A stretch of DNA of 64,000 nucleotides from Pseudogymnoascus destructans (lineage: Eukaryota > Ascomycota > Leotiomycetes > Thelebolales > Thelebolaceae): positions 992,001 through 1,056,000 of the forward strand of contig NW_020167534.1 of the NCBI RefSeq assembly GCF_001641265.1, read 5' to 3'. The notes beneath the pieces are model-generated. The model had not been told where the DNA came from, did not search any database, and saw only the letters and a program-made list of their open reading frames with translations. Made by a program: the position numbers and the translations under genes. This document shows, in pieces, positions 30,754 to 43,640 of this stretch. Numbering within the stretch: position 1 is the first letter of the stretch; each line of letters opens with the position of its first letter.

Positions 30754-33393
30754 ATGGCCGAGTCAAGGGCAAAGGCTGGTCACTTCGTGGCTAAAGCTCT
30801 CGGAATAAAGCTTGATGAGCCATATGTCTATGAGACCACCACCAGGGGCGAGTCTGTCTTCTCAACCAAGACAGCCGATACTTTTGTCGAGGAAGAGCCG
30901 TCGACCTGGGAATGGATCCATGAGACGCTCCCAAGTTGGAGGGATTTGGGATCCTACCTCAGATCACTGTTCCCGTTTACTTACTGGATTACGCGCTACA
31001 ACGTACAATGGCTTATCGGTGACTTGGTCGCGGGTCAGTTATTCCATCCTCGGTCGCATCTCCCTTGCACCTGCTGACTTTGGTGGAGGTATTACAATTG
31101 GAGCTGTTGTTGTACCGCAGGGGATGGCTTATGCCCTACTTGCAAAGCTAGAAGTTCAGTTTGGTTTATACTCTTCCTTTATGGGCGTCCTGATATACTG
31201 GTTCTTTGCAACCTCGAAGGATATTACTATTGGTGTACGTTATCCCTCTCCCCTGAATTTTGGGATTGTGTTGACTCCTGAAACAGCCTGTTGCCGTCAT
31301 GTCAACAATTGTTGGTAATGTCGTTATCAAAGCAAATGCCATCGATCCTAGTATACCAGGGCATGTTATTGCCTCTGCATTGGCTGTAATTTGCGGGGCT
31401 ATCATTGTGACAATCGGTCTCCTTCGAATGGGATGGATCGTTGATTTGATCTCGCTCACTTCTATCACCGCATTCATGACCGGATCGGCTATCAGCATCG
31501 CAGCTGGCCAAGTTCCAACTATGATGGGCATCAGCAAACTTCTGGACACCCGCGCTCCCACATATCTCGTCATCATCAATACCTTGAAACAACTCAAGCA
31601 CTCAAACTTGAATGCGGCCATGGGAGTTACTGCTCTTGCGATGCTATACATTATACGCTTCGCGTGCAGCTATGCTGCCAAGAAGTATCCCAGTCAAAAG
31701 AAGACGTTCTTCTTCGTGTCGACTCTCCGAACAGTATTCGTTATCCTGCTCTACACACTTATCAGTTATCTCGTCAACAGGAACCATCGCGCACATCCGC
31801 TATTCAGCATCTTGGGAAACGTTCCTAGAGGTATGTTATGTACACTATAGCGCATTTGTTCAATGTATCTAATTTAAAACAGGATTTCAGAATGCCGCGG
31901 TTCCGACGATCACCATACCTATTATCAAGTTGTTCATCTCCGAAGTGCCTGCCTCCGTCATTGTTCTCTTGATTGAGCACATCGCGATCTCAAAGTCCTT
32001 TGGCCGAATCAACAACTACGTTATTGACCCGTCACAAGAAATGGTCGCCATCGGCGTTACCAACATCCTCGGGCCCTTCCTCGGCGGGTATCCCGCCACG
32101 GGTTCTTTCTCCCGCACAGCAATTAAGTCCAAGGCCGGAGTCCGCACCCCATTTGCTGGTGTAATCACTGCCGCCGTGGTACTCCTTGCTATCTACGCCT
32201 TACCTGCAGTCTTCTTTTACATCCCGAGCGCGAGTTTGTCAGGAGTTATTATTCATGCCGTTGGTGATCTCATCACCCACCCGAACACGATCTACCGATT
32301 TTGGCGAGTCTCGCCATGGGAGGTCCTCATATTCTTCGTCGGTGTGTTTGTTACGATCTTCTCATCTATTGAGAACGGTATCTACTGCACGATCGTCATC
32401 TCGGCCGCTATTTTGCTTTTCCGTGTATTGAAAGCCAAGGGCCGATTCCTTGGACAGGTTAAGATCCACTCCGTCCATGGAGATAATATCCTTGGCGATA
32501 GCGATCAATACAACCAACAGGATTCTGATGCTCCGACATCCAATGCCGCCAGCACAGACGCACGCTCCCGCAATATTTTCCTTCCCATTGATCATGACGA
32601 CGGGTCGAACCCCGAGATCGAGATCAAAACCCCATACCCTGGAGTCTTCATATACAGATTCTCTGAAGGCTTCAACTATCCCAACGCCAATCACTATCTT
32701 GACCACTTGACGAATCACATTTTTTCTGTCACTAGGCGCACCAATCCGAATTCGTACGGGAAGCTAGGAGACCGTCCTTGGAACGACCCCGGACCTCGCC
32801 CTGGACAAGAAGAGGTCGACAACTCCGGAAAACCTACTCTTAAAGCTATTATCTTCGACTTCAGCTCTGTGAACAATGTTGACATCACCTCGGTGCAGCA
32901 GCTTATTGACGTGCGCAACCAGCTGGACAAATACACATCACCGGAGGTCGTTGACTGGCATTTCGCTTGCATCAACAACCGCTGGACCAAGCGGGCGTTG
33001 GTTAGTGCTGGATTCGGAAACCCATCCCAGCCAGGCGTCGACTTCAACCACCGATGGAAGCCAATCTTCAGCGTGGCAGAAATTGGCGGCGCAGACTCTG
33101 CCGCCGAGACTGCTGAGTGTATTGAAAAGGACGAGCTTGTGAAGCACCGGACACGCGATGGTGAACGCACCTCCTCTAGCCCTGACGACATTGGAAACAG
33201 CCCCTCGACCACCACCACTGATGGCCTTGTGCCCCAGTTGAAGCAGTCGTCTCGTGTCGCAGTAGTTCACGGGCTCAACCGCCCGCTTTTCCACACCGAT
33301 CTCGCTGGCGCCTTCCAGAGTGCCGTCGCCAATATTGAGTGGAGGCAGCAGTATGAGGACGCAGGTGGCGCGGGCATCGGTCAGCTGCCTTAA
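30754..33393 (+). CDS. SulP-family sulfate permease with STAS domain
   Basis: Exons 30754-31033, 31089-31234, 31287-31830 and 31883-33393 give 826 residues. It is a plasma-membrane proton-coupled sulfate importer of the SutB/Cys14/Sul1 type. A hydrophilic N-terminus precedes the SulP signature region (VVVPQGMAYALLAKLEVQFGLYSS) and about 10-12 membrane segments, including FLGGYPATGSFSRTAIKSKAG, a hallmark of fungal sulfate carriers. The C-terminal third is a STAS domain (AIIFDFSSVNNVDITSVQQL) with a Ser/Asp-rich insert near residues 560-600. In fungi such genes are induced under sulfur limitation by bZIP regulators; I did not identify a specific site. Confidence 0.93.
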
Positions 33394-34049
33394 TTGTTGC
33401 GGTTTTTGGTTTTGTGTTTTCCGAGATACCCACCGGGTCTACTATGAATTGTTTGGGTCGTTTTTTCAGCGTGCTTGTCCTTTGAGGGGTTGGGAATTCA
33501 ACGAAATCTAGTACATGTATCTGTGGTACATAAGATGCGAAATTGGTTGGACAAAGTATTATCTTCTATATGGCCAGCATTTAGCAGTAGCTTATAAACC
33601 TCATTAATATCATTCCAATTTCCAAAATGCACATTCTATATTTATGTTAGTAGTGCACCCAGTGGAATAAAAGATGCTTAATTATAGAGTAACTACATAA
33701 CCGTTCGCTGGATGGAGGTCCCTACCGGACGTGACCCCCGTACGCCCGATCCCAGTCGCGACTTCGCCTCTTCGCCTAGCGTTTCGTCCCACGCGACGAT
33801 CCACGTCCTTGGCGTATCTGACGAAACTGGCACCCCTGTATGAGAAAGGTGGCCTGAAGCGCAGTACCTGCAGAGCCATCAACCATGAAGTGTCGCCCAG
33901 AAGAATCGCAGAATCTGGGGCATATTCGACAATCCACGCCTACGTGGAAGCTGCGCTAATCTGGACTATGAGCTGATATCGCTCTGGGCTCTATCAATTG
34001 ACCTCGACGTCTTTTCAACGACCAATTATTGTCGGCCGCGCTCTCCAGG
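33394..34049. other. Intergenic region, permease to ERV46
   Basis: No gene supported. The 3' part (33700-34049) is the promoter side of ERV46. Confidence 0.5.
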
Positions 34050-35478
34050 ATGCCGCCGAAATCTAGATTCACAAGGCTAGATGCCTTCACAAAGACGGTG
34101 GATGAGGCGCGTATACGCACCACCAGCGGAGGCATTGTTACAATTGCTTCGCTCCTCATAGTAATCTACCTCGCCTTTGGAGAATGGGCGGACTATCGCC
34201 GTATTGTCGTGCACCCGGAGTTGGTGGTGGACAAGAGCAGAGGAGAGAAGATGGAGATCTGGATGAACATTACATTCCCATACGTCCCGTGCGAGCTTCT
34301 CACGCTTGATGTTATGGATGTGTCGGGCGAGATGCAGACGGGTGTCAAGCATGGAGTCAGCAAAGTCAGATTGAACTCCCCCGACGCGGGTGGTGGAGCT
34401 ATCGATGTGAAAGCACTTGATCTGTGAATACGCCTCTCCATTGAACAATTGACTCAAGTCTAATATTGAACAGGCACTCTACCGAAGAAAAAGCCGCTCA
34501 CTTGGATCCATCATACTGTGGCCAGTGCTACGGCGCCACACCCCCACCGAACGCACAGAAAGCAGGATGTTGTAACACCTGTGACGAAGTACGAGATGCC
34601 TACGCGTCTGCTTCCTGGGCATTTGGCCGGGGCGAAAACGTCGAGCAGTGTGAGCGCGAACACTACAGCGAAAGACTGGATGAGCAGCGCAAGGAAGGTT
34701 GCCGCATCGAAGGTGGGGTCCGGGTAAACAAGGTCATTGGCAATTTCCATATCGCCCCAGGACGCAGTTACAGCAATGGCAACATGCATGTCCACGACCT
34801 GGCCAATTACTGGGATACTCCGAGTCTGGAGCGCGGACACTCTTTCGCGCATACCATCCACCATGTGCGCTTCGGCCCTCAACTGCCTGAAGGGCTTTCG
34901 AAGAAGTTTGGTGGTAAGAACCAGCCATGGACCAACCACCATCTCAATCCTCTTGACGGCACACAACAGCATACGCGCGACCCCGCCTTTAACTACATGT
35001 ATTTTGTCAAGGTCGTCTCAACCTCCTACCTCCCCCTCGGATGGAACAGCAAAAGTGCAGCTAAAACCCAGATTAGCGAGGAGAACATTGGGCTTGGAGC
35101 TTATGGCCATGCTGTGGATGGAAGTGTCGAGACTCATCAGTATTCTGTGACTAGCCATAAGAGAAGTCTTAGCGGGGGGGACGACGGCGCCGAGGGCCAC
35201 AAAGAGCGCCTGCATTCTCGCACTGGTATCCCAGGCGTTTTCTTCTCATATGTAAGTCCCTTACGCCCATGCGCAACCCTGAGCTACATACTAATATATG
35301 ATAGGATATCTCACCTATGAAGGTTATCAACAGGGAGGAGCGTACTAAGACCCTATCCGGTTTCATTACCGGTTTATGTGCGATTGTCGGTGGTACTCTG
35401 ACCGTGGCTGCCGCCGTGGATCGCGGTTTATATGAGGGAGTATCGCGGATTAAGAAGTTACAAGCGAAGACTCTCTGA
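34050..35478 (+). CDS. erv46: ERV46/ERGIC3-type COPII cargo receptor
   Basis: Exons 34050-34423, 34474-35251 and 35305-35478 give 441 residues. Erv46 with Erv41 cycles between ER and Golgi and retrieves escaped ER proteins. The N-terminus has the family motif RLDAFTKTVDEARIRTTSGG and then a membrane segment (about 28-47). The lumenal domain contains a cysteine-rich loop (CGQCYG...CCNTCDEVRDAY) and the GNFHIAPGRSY motif. A second membrane helix lies near residues 400-420 (GFITGLCAIVGGTLTVAAAV), followed by a short basic cytosolic tail. Length and topology match the family. Confidence 0.94.
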
Positions 35479-36461
35479 AAATGGGTGAGTTTTTTTTTTT
35501 TTTTTTTTTGGAAACGTGCCTGTCATATTATGGAGCATACGGCGAGGAGTTTATAGTAGAGGTGATGGGAATTGGCTTTATCAATCAGTTTTTTCGAGGT
35601 TATATTACCCATGAAGATGTCCCCTGTGCTGTGTCTGTGTCTGTGTCATTGGCACACAAGTAGAGAATAGACCATCCACAATGCACAACTGCAATCGAAT
35701 TAACTACAAGTAAGGAAACCAAACGATTCCTTGATCAAGTAAACTTAAATTCTAGCTCAGGCGCCAAACCACGTGAACGGAACGGAAGCGGCTAAGATAC
35801 TGTAGCTCTCCTTACTTTTAGGGGTTGTAAGTGCTACTGTAAATCCACAATGTGTGGGGTTTGACGCGGGAGCGAGGTTGTTTGTTGTACCTTTTACAGT
35901 TACAGTACTAACTACTACGCCCGTTTCACTCACTCGCCCTGGAGAATGGGCCGCTTCACTCACTCGCTCTGGAGAATGGGCCGCGCTCCTACACAGTCTA
36001 TTCATCCCCTGAATCGCTTATTTGTCGTCACTCGGTGAATACCAACACTCATTCTGTCTTGTCGCAAGCCAAACATTGACTCCGCCGCATAGTCAATTTG
36101 CGTGTATACAGGCGCGACCTACTCGAACTCCTGCGACCTACTCGAACTCCTGCCACGGTTGCCCTCACTCGCCCGGCCGCATCGTCAGACAATACTTCAC
36201 CTGCCCGCCATTCCACAGGTATATACCTCACGGACTTTTTGGGAGGAATACATACATACCGATGAGGCACATGCTCATACAAAAGCCAGAGCCAGATTGG
36301 TGCGACACCTTATTACAGATTGCGACCTAAACCAGTGGATGGTCCTGCAACTTTTGCACACTACTTCTAACACGACATTACTACGCAACACGGAACTCTC
36401 GACGTGCTGCCCCGCTCCCCCCACTACACCTTATATATAAAGCTATACAACGATCAATCGC
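35479..36461. other. Intergenic region with short direct repeats
   Basis: No gene. It contains a run of about 23 T at 35487-35509, a TGTGTC run near 35630, two consecutive copies of CTGGAGAATGGGCCGC (about 35939-35983), and two copies of GACCTACTCGAACTCCTG (about 36116-36151). Confidence 0.6.
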
Positions 36462-38432
36462 ATGGGTTCACGACCACCAACGATCGAGACCCGATCGCGG
36501 TCCCATGGCCCTCTAGGCTCAGATTACGAACCCTCATTGCGCCCTCTACCATCTCCACGCCTACATGTCGCCGGCGATGTTCCCCCCGAGCTGTCACCGC
36601 TCGATGCCTTCGCCGCGCAGAGTCGGCTCCTGGCGAAGAAGTTAGAGGAGGGCATGAAGGGAGAGAACCGTATGAGCCGCTTGCCACCGCTTTCGAGTGA
36701 GAGTCCTTTGATCGCTTCGCGGCCGGGTTTTTTCCGTTCTGCTTCTGCCCGTGATGCAGAGAACATTCTGGCTGATCCTCAGTCGTCTCGTCTTGGGATG
36801 AGAACGGAAGTCGATGAGCCTACGCTTCGGCCTATATCGGTGTATCCTAGAATGAGCAAAATCCCCAGTCCCGGCCTGCTGCTCAATTTTCCTCCTATTC
36901 ACGATGATGATGATGAAGCCAGCCGCGGACGGAAACCCTCGGGGCCTGGAAACAACATTATGCGCAGTCGAACGGAAGAGTCCCCGGGGCCAATCGGCCA
37001 GCTTCCCAGCGGTAGAGTGCAAGACCGCTCTCCATCTCGCTTGTCAAGCCGTCCGAGCATTGATTCGATATCACAGCAGCGCTCCTACGACGTCCGCGCT
37101 CTTGCCCCTCCTCGATCTCCCTTTTCCCCAAAGATCCCTAGTCTGAGGTCAATATCTGCGGACGGTTCGGATGAAGAGTCGGCAGCAACTGCCCTGTCGG
37201 AGAGAAATAACCTGCGCAATCTCTTGTCGAGCAGTGGCTTATCGACGTCGCCTATCTCGCCATTCATACCTAGATCACCGTCCGTCTGTTCTGACGTCTC
37301 TGCCAGCACCAATCGGCTTTCTAGGCCCGCGTTCAATTTTTCAAGGCCACTGAGTCGCGCCGAGCCACCGGCAGAAATGCTCATGCGGCAGGCATCAATG
37401 GTCAGTGAGCGGTTTCTGTCTAGGGACGATACGGCTCGAATGCCCTCGAACTTGTCACCTGAAATACCTCCGGCAGGAACTCAAGAAACCCCGGCCCCTT
37501 CAACCATATACTCTACATTTGCTCTCCCACGTGGTAAAATTCCCGAGCCTGGTTCATTAACCAGCCCGGAATTGGAACAGCCTTCCAATTCAAATCAATC
37601 AGATCCGCCGCATCCCTCATCAAGCAAAACTGATACGTCTCCGCCTCGTGCAAACCAGGACCCAAACGCAGAGAAGTCTGCAGAGTGGCATGTAACAAAA
37701 GGAATAGAATGCCACGAGAACGGCTCATTGAACGAGAGTACCTATCATCTCAGGATTGCAGCGCGGCAAAATCACCCTACTGGCATGCTGCTGTATGCGC
37801 TTGCCTGCCGACACGGCTGGGGGATGCGTGCAAATCAGCAAGAAGGTGTTCAATGGCTCAGAAAGGCTGCTGACTCCGCCATATTGGAAGTGAATGAAGA
37901 TGAAAGTTCCGCCAAAGGAGGACAGGCTGTGGATGTCGTAGATCAGAAACAAAGGAAAGCTCAGTTCGCACTCAGCATGTGCGAATTGGGAATGAGTCAC
38001 CTCAATGGCTGGGGTATTGAGCAAGATAAAGTGCTTGCGTTGCGGTGCTTTGAGATCGCTGGTGGTGTGTTCCCTCCTCCTATTTAATTAAGACTGCTTG
38101 CTAACGGAATTTGAAGCATGGGGCGACGCGGACGCACTTGCAGAAGCTGGCTTCTGTTATGCTCAGGGAGTCGGATGCAAAAAGGACATGAAGAAAAGCG
38201 CCAAATTCTACCGTATGGCCGAAAGTAAGGGGATCAGCATGGTTGGCAACAGCTGGTGAGTTTCTATGCAATCTTAATTAAACAAGTGGCAGCCGATTAA
38301 TTTAAGAATGATATTAGGATCCATAAGAGCAAGTACAAGGAAGACACCGTTGAGGGTGATACATCTGGGCCAAAGAAATATCGCAATAAGTCACAGACTC
38401 GGTTCATATTCGCTCGCAAGAAGTCATCTTGA
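36462..38432 (+). CDS. Sel1-repeat protein of the DSF2/SKT5-like group
   Basis: Exons 36462-38064, 38117-38255 and 38318-38432 give 618 residues. The first 400 residues are disordered, Ser/Pro-rich and probably phosphorylated. The C-terminal 200 carry Sel1 repeats (AEWHVTKGIECHENG, GMLLYALACRHGWGM, ALAEAGFCYAQGVGC) and end in a basic tail. Related fungal Sel1 proteins act as scaffolds, for example in chitin synthase activation or cell-cycle control; the exact role is not shown here. The donor at 38065 (GTGTGT) is preferred over 38062 because it yields the conserved FEIAGAWGDADAL; both keep the frame. Confidence 0.8.
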
Positions 38433-38584
38433 AATTAATCGACTTTTCTATTATGTTCAAAAAGCCTGGCCTAAAATACCATCAGATGCATCTTCTACAT
38501 AACAAACTACTAAAACAGTTAAATTAGTTTTATAGAAATGCAGTCGTGAGCTACGTACAGTGCTTTTTTGACATGTTAACTTTA
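38433..38584. other. Host-transposon boundary
   Basis: 3' flank of the Sel1 gene. Transposon sequence begins at the TA before 38585. Confidence 0.5.
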
Positions 38585-38789
38585 ACGTAGGTCGTGGTCA
38601 GACCGGCTACATGGCCGGACCGGCTACATGGCCGGACCGGCTATTTCAATTTTGGAGGTAAATTCACAAGCGAATTCACATCACGTGATATATAATTCAA
38701 ACGGCAATAATTACTTTAATTGACTTGCTAGAGCTTAATACTATTAAACTTAGATAATTTAAATACTTATACGATATAATTAAAAACAC
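38585..38789. mobile_element. MITE family B, left part with triple-box terminus
   Basis: ACGTAGGTCGTGG is followed by three GACCGGCTA boxes at 17-bp spacing. The body is AT-rich and shared with 43641-43881. It is interrupted at TA 38790-38791 by another end at 38792. Confidence 0.7.
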
Positions 38790-38791
38790 TA

Positions 38792-38963
38792 ACGTAGGTC
38801 ATGGTGTACCGGGTCTACCTGCTCACACCACCAAAATAAATGTCACGTGATCATATTTTTAATACTAATAACTTTTGTAATAGTGATTACCATCCTTAAT
38901 CCTCTTAAATAATTACTCTTGATATACCAATACAATATAATTAAATCTGTGAGATACATAAGC
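38792..38963. mobile_element. Relic with pogo-type end, single box
   Basis: It starts ACGTAGGTCATGG after TA, but the second box at offset 28 is not recognisable. The AT-rich body resembles the MITE A body. It ends where MITE A1 is inserted. Confidence 0.5.
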
Positions 38964-38965
38964 TA

Positions 38966-39440
38966 ACGTAACTCGTGGCGTAACGGGACGGATGGCGTAA
39001 CGGGACGCTTTGCCAGAGCCACCCGCACCCCACCAAAACCAAGGTCACATGACCAAAATTAAAATGTTAATAACTTTTGTAATAATGCTTATGATGCTTA
39101 ATCCTCTTAGACTATTACTCTTTATATCATACTCTAACATGTGTAAAAACGCTAGTAGTACTAGTTTTGTTTTACAAAAGATATTAAAGCTTATATTTTA
39201 CTATATAAAATATTTATATGGTAAAAATTAAACTATAAATAACTACTTAATAAGAAGAGCTTACACTCTAGCAAATTCGGCTATAAGAAATAAGACTATA
39301 AAGAGTAATAGTCTAAGAGGATTAAGTGTTATAAGCATTATTACAAAAGTTATTAACATTTTAATTTTGGTCATGTGACCTTGGTTTTGGTGGGGTGCGG
39401 GTGGCTCTGGCAAAGCGTCCCGTTACGCCACGAGTTACGT
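38966..39440. mobile_element. MITE family A, copy A1 (foldback)
   Basis: The element is 475 bp, flanked by TA (38964-38965 and 39441-39442). The ends are ACGTAACTCG with two TGGCGTAACGGGAC boxes at the left end; the right end retains one. The two arms are long inverted copies (for example CTTAATCCTCTTAGACTATT and its complement). Confidence 0.88.
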
Positions 39441-39442
39441 TA

Positions 39443-39645
39443 GTCTTATCAATAAGTTGTTTATAGTTCAAGTTTTGCCGTTATTTAACAAGCAAACGGC
39501 AAACTGGCTGCTGTTTTCAGCACGTTTAGTCGCTGTTTTCCGCACCCGACTTTCCAAAATCAGCGCTGCTCTAACGTAGGTCATGGTGTAACGGGGGTAA
39601 TGGCGTAACGGGGGTAGTGGGGTCGGAACCACCCCATCAAACCAC
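39443..39645. mobile_element. Fragments: family B remnant and an orphan double-box end
   Basis: 39443-39571 looks like an interior remnant. At 39574, after TA, a pogo-type end starts with boxes TGGTGTAACGGGGG and TGGCGTAACGGGGG 17 bp apart. MITE F1 then interrupts it. Confidence 0.5.
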
Positions 39646-39647
39646 TA

Positions 39648-40142
39648 ACGTAAGTCGTGGCGTAAGCGGCGATCTGGCGTAAGCGGCGATAAGTACCCTT
39701 ATATACAACTTTGTATGGAAAGGTACTTCTACATCCAAAACTAAAACCTTAAATAGCTCCATGGATAAAAATCGTTAGGCTTAGCTGTTCAATATTTAGG
39801 TTCTATATATAGGCCTTTACCTAATATAAAAACGCTAGTATTGCTAGTGTCTTTTTGCAATGCTAATTTAAGGGTTAAGTTTTCCTCATACAAATATTTG
39901 TATGAGCAATCTTCTCCTACTAATAGAAGCATAATAATCACACTAGCAATACTAGCGTTTTTATATTAGGTAAAGGCCTATATATAGAACCTAAATATTG
40001 AACAGCTAAGCCTAACGATTTTTATCCATGGAGCTATTTAAGGTTTTAGTTTTGGATGTAGAAGTACCTTTCCATACAAAGTTGTATATAAGGGTACTTA
40101 TCGCCGCTTACGCCAGATCGCCGCTTACACCACGACTTACGT
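39648..40142. mobile_element. MITE family F, copy F1
   Basis: The element is 495 bp with TA on both sides. The ends are ACGTAAGTCG with two TGGCGTAAGCGGCG boxes 17 bp apart. The interior is strongly palindromic, including two inverted stretches around CAATACTAGCG. Confidence 0.88.
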
Positions 40143-40241
40143 TAATTGTTAGCACCTTAATCCACTTTAAAAGTGTCTGCTCTTGCGCTGGCGATAGCAG
40201 TTGTTGTTGTTGTCGAGCTTCTCTCCGTGACAGTTTCCCAT
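40143..40241 (-). pseudogene. Pogo transposase N-terminal scrap
   Basis: The minus strand reads a segment matching the second helix-turn-helix of the transposases nearby (QEQTLLKWIK in place of QEKTLLKWIK). About 30 codons survive. Confidence 0.6.
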
Positions 40242-40243
40242 TA

Positions 40244-42410
40244 ACGTAGGTCATGGCGTAACGGGGGTAATGGCGTAACGGGGGTAGTGGGGTCGGAACC
40301 ACCCCATCAAACCACTACCACCTTTAAAAAATTGAAATTGTTCAATTACTACTAGGCTAATTCATCTAAATCGCTGTCATATATCTCTTCTTCACCCTCT
40401 CTGTCTATTTCCTCAATTGTAGCTTCCTCTATAAGTCGTGGTGTTGTTCTAGGCCTCTGTGAAGCTGTTGCTGTTGCTGCTTCTGCTTCTGCTACTTGCG
40501 ACCGGAGTTCTTCTGTAGAGATGTGGAATTGACCCTTCAAAACAGCTCTTTTACCCTTCTTTTGCTCCCTTCTTTTCTGAATTATGTTGCGCAAGTTATC
40601 CGTCTCTCTTTGCTGTAATGTGGCGTGTGTTAAGCCTCTCTGTCTCATCTGCTAACTTATGAATATATCGCTTTGTAGGAGTGTTCAAAACACCACCACG
40701 ACTTATTGTAGAAGAGAGAACTGTATTTGCTTTGTGAAGTGTCTGAAAATGAGGAGGACTGCTATTCAAAAATACTTTCTCAAAAATATCATGCTCTGTT
40801 GGAGTCCTTGGCCGTTCTAAGGGTGCATCTGTTGTAGGAAGTGTAGCTGCGCGTATGACTGTCTGTGGCTGGAATGGCTGTAACCCACTCTCCAAGCAGA
40901 AGTTATATTTGAATTTGAAAATGCAGCTGCTCTTGCTTGTATGTATGCATCCATCCATTCTGCTTTCTGTATGCGTAGGAGCTGCGCCTCATTAAGGTGT
41001 GAGAGGGCTGTTGTGAGGTGTCTTTTCAAAGGTCCAAAAATTGCAACATCAAGTGGTTGGAGTATATGTGAGGTATGTGGAGGTAGTATAAGGAGCGATA
41101 TGCGATTCTGTATGCAGTGTGATATGAAGCTCCGGCTTATATGGCTGTCATGGCCATCACAAATAAGGAGCCTTTGTTGTAGTTGTCCATTTGGAAGTGT
41201 TGCTTTTGCTCTTGTAGAAGGCTCAAAAACGCGTTTTAGCCACTCATATCCATGAAGATTGCTTGTCCATCCTTTTGTATTTGCAGAGAAGTGCCATTTG
41301 CTTATAACATCCTTTGGAATCCAGCTCTGTAGTACATTCTGTCCCTTGAAGATAATGAGGGGGTCGGTGGTTGTTCCATCCATGCAGATGCACTCAACAG
41401 CAGAGACCCATTCCTGCCGGCCTGGATGTGCCTGAAAACGCGTCCTAAGTGTAGAATCGACTATAATTCGTGTAGATTGCATTGTTCCAATTGAAAATCC
41501 AGTCTCATCCATGTTGTAGGTGTTGTAGTTTTCGATTTTTTGCTCTGTTATGAGGCTCTTGTACGCGTCAAACCACCCCTTCAACACCTGCTTTGTGACC
41601 CCATTCATCCTTTGTGCCTCAACCCTTCTTCCTAGCTTAACACATAAGTTAGGATGCCTCTGAATGAACCGTGGCACCCAATCTTGCCCAAGTGGTAACT
41701 TAGGTAGTTGGAGTTGTGGTTGTTGAGTTTGTGTCTGTTTGAGTTGGTCGGGTCTGCTGAGTTGGTCGGGACTGCTGTTCGGTCGGGTCTCCTGGGTCGG
41801 TCGGGTCTGCTGGGTCTGTCGGGTCTGCTGCTGGGCCGGTTGGTTTGATGGGGTCTGCCAAGCCACTAGTTAGATATAGTCGATTTGCCAGTCTATAGCA
41901 GGTTTGATGGGCTGATGGTTGATTTGATTGAGTTGGTCAAGTCAGTGGGTCAGCTCACCTCGGTTTGGAAGACCCGACACTTGTTTGACCGGACTTCCTC
42001 TGCAACCTCACGTAATATGCGATGGCTAGGAGCGTAACCACTTGCAGTAAGATTTTTGATCCATTTTAAAAGGGTCTTTTCTTGGGTTTGGGAGAGTAAT
42101 TGATGTTTTAAATGTGCTTCTTTATGTGAGGTATGTCGCCCTTTAATGCAGCTAACAACTGTATCAGGCCTTAGATGTAAGGCCTTTGCAGCAGCATTTG
42201 CAGTTTTATATAAACCAGATTTTACTCCAGCTACTGCTTCAAGTATTGGAATATCGCGTTCTTGAGCTTTTAAACTCCGTTTGCGTACCATAATAATGGG
42301 GTAATTGATAGGTTTGGTGTGTTGGTTGATGGGTTTGATGGGGTAGTTAAGTGCTCGCTTACCTCACCATCCCGGTATGGCCATGGCCCCGGTATGGCCA
42401 TGACCTACGT
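40244..42410 (-). mobile_element. Pogo-like element, copy 1, with unlike ends
   Basis: The element is 2167 bp between TA 40242-40243 and TA 42411-42412. The left end has TGGCGTAACGGGGG boxes and the right end TGGCCATACCGGGG boxes; only the outer 13 bp agree. The related element at 43884-46042 has the second type at both ends, so this copy is chimeric. It encodes the broken transposase 40352-42291. Confidence 0.75.
40352..42291 (-). pseudogene. Pogo-like transposase (no zinc knuckle), frameshifted
   Basis: The ATG at 42291 opens 111 codons with two helix-turn-helix regions. A probable intron (donor GTGAGC near 41958, acceptor CTAAG near 41705) joins to the core (LPLGQDWVPRF, NMDETGF, CDGHDSH, QPLDVAIFGPLKR). 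Near 40890 a 4-nt deletion relative to the fragment at 42413-43163 shifts the frame, and a second shift lies near 40640. The tail is acidic and ends DSDLDELA. It is not functional as it stands. Confidence 0.8.
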
Positions 42411-42412
42411 TA

Positions 42413-43163
42413 CCACCAAAAATTGCAAATAATTCTACCATTACTATGCTAATTCATCTAAATCACTATCATACATCTCCTCTTCACTGCTATCATCAAT
42501 TAAATCAATTAGAGATGCTGTAGCATGTGGTGTTGTTGATGTTTTCGACTTTTGTGTTGCTGTTGTTGCTGCTTCTGCATCTGCTACTTGCGACTGCAAC
42601 TCCTTTGTAGAGATATGGAATTGACCCTTCAAAACTGCTCTTTTGCCCTTGTTCTGTTCTCTGCGCTTCTGGATTATACTGTGCAAGTTATCTGTCTCTC
42701 TTTGTTGCAGTATGTGGCGTGTATTAAGCTTCTCTGTCTCATCTGCTAACTTATGAATATATCGCTTTGTAGGAGTGTTCAAAACACCACCACGACTTAT
42801 TGTAGAAGAGAGAACTGTATTTGCTTTGTGAAGTGTCTGAAAATGAGGAGGACTGCTATTCAAAAATACTTTCTCAAAAATGTCATGCTCTGTTGGAGGC
42901 TTTGGCCGCACTATTACTGCATCTGTTGTAGGAAGCGTATCTGCGCAGATAACTGTCTGCAGTTAAAATGGCTGTAGCCCACTCCCTCTCCAAGCAGAAG
43001 CTATATTTGAATTTGAAAATGCAGCTGCTCTTGCTTGTATGTATGCATCCATCCATTCTGCTTTCTGTATGCGTAGGGGCTGCCTCTCATTAAGGTGTGA
43101 GAGGGCTGTTGTGAGGTGTCTTTTCAACGGTCCAAAAATTGCAACATCAAGTGGTTGTAACAC
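42413..43163 (-). pseudogene. Pogo-like transposase fragment, copy 2 (C-terminal part)
   Basis: It covers the region from the third catalytic Asp block (VLQPLDVAIFGPLK) to the C-terminus (DSDLDELA). It keeps the intact AWRGSGLQPF reading lost in copies 1 and 3, but has a TAA just after it (near 42965). It is truncated at its 5' end by MITE A2. Confidence 0.8.
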
Positions 43164-43638
43164 ATGGGACGGATGGCGTAACGGGACGCTTTGCCAGAGC
43201 CACCCGCACCCCACCAAAACCAAGGTCACATGACCAAAATTAAAACGTTAATAACTTTTGTAATAATGCTTATAACACTTAATCCTCTTAGACTATTACT
43301 CTTTATAGTCTTATTTCTTATAGCCGAATTTGCTAGAGTGTAAGCTCTTCTTATTAAGTAGTTATTTATAGTTTAATTTTTACTATATAAATATTTTATA
43401 TAGTAAAATATAAGCTTTAATATCTTTTGTAAAACAAAACTAGTACTACTAGCGTTTTTACACATGTTAGAGTATGATATAAAGAGTAATAGTCTAAGAG
43501 GATTAAGCGTTATAAGCATTATTACAAAAGTTATTAACGTTTTAATTTTGGTCATGTGACCTTGGTTTTGGTGGGGTGCGGGTGGCTCTGGCAAAGCGTC
43601 CCGTTACGCCATCCGTCCCATTACGCCACGAGTTACGT
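43164..43638. mobile_element. MITE family A, copy A2 (left end truncated)
   Basis: It resembles A1 but lacks the first approximately 20 bp of the left terminal repeat. The right end is complete with two boxes. TA 43639-43640 is shared with the start of the next element. Confidence 0.8.
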
Positions 43639-43640
43639 TA

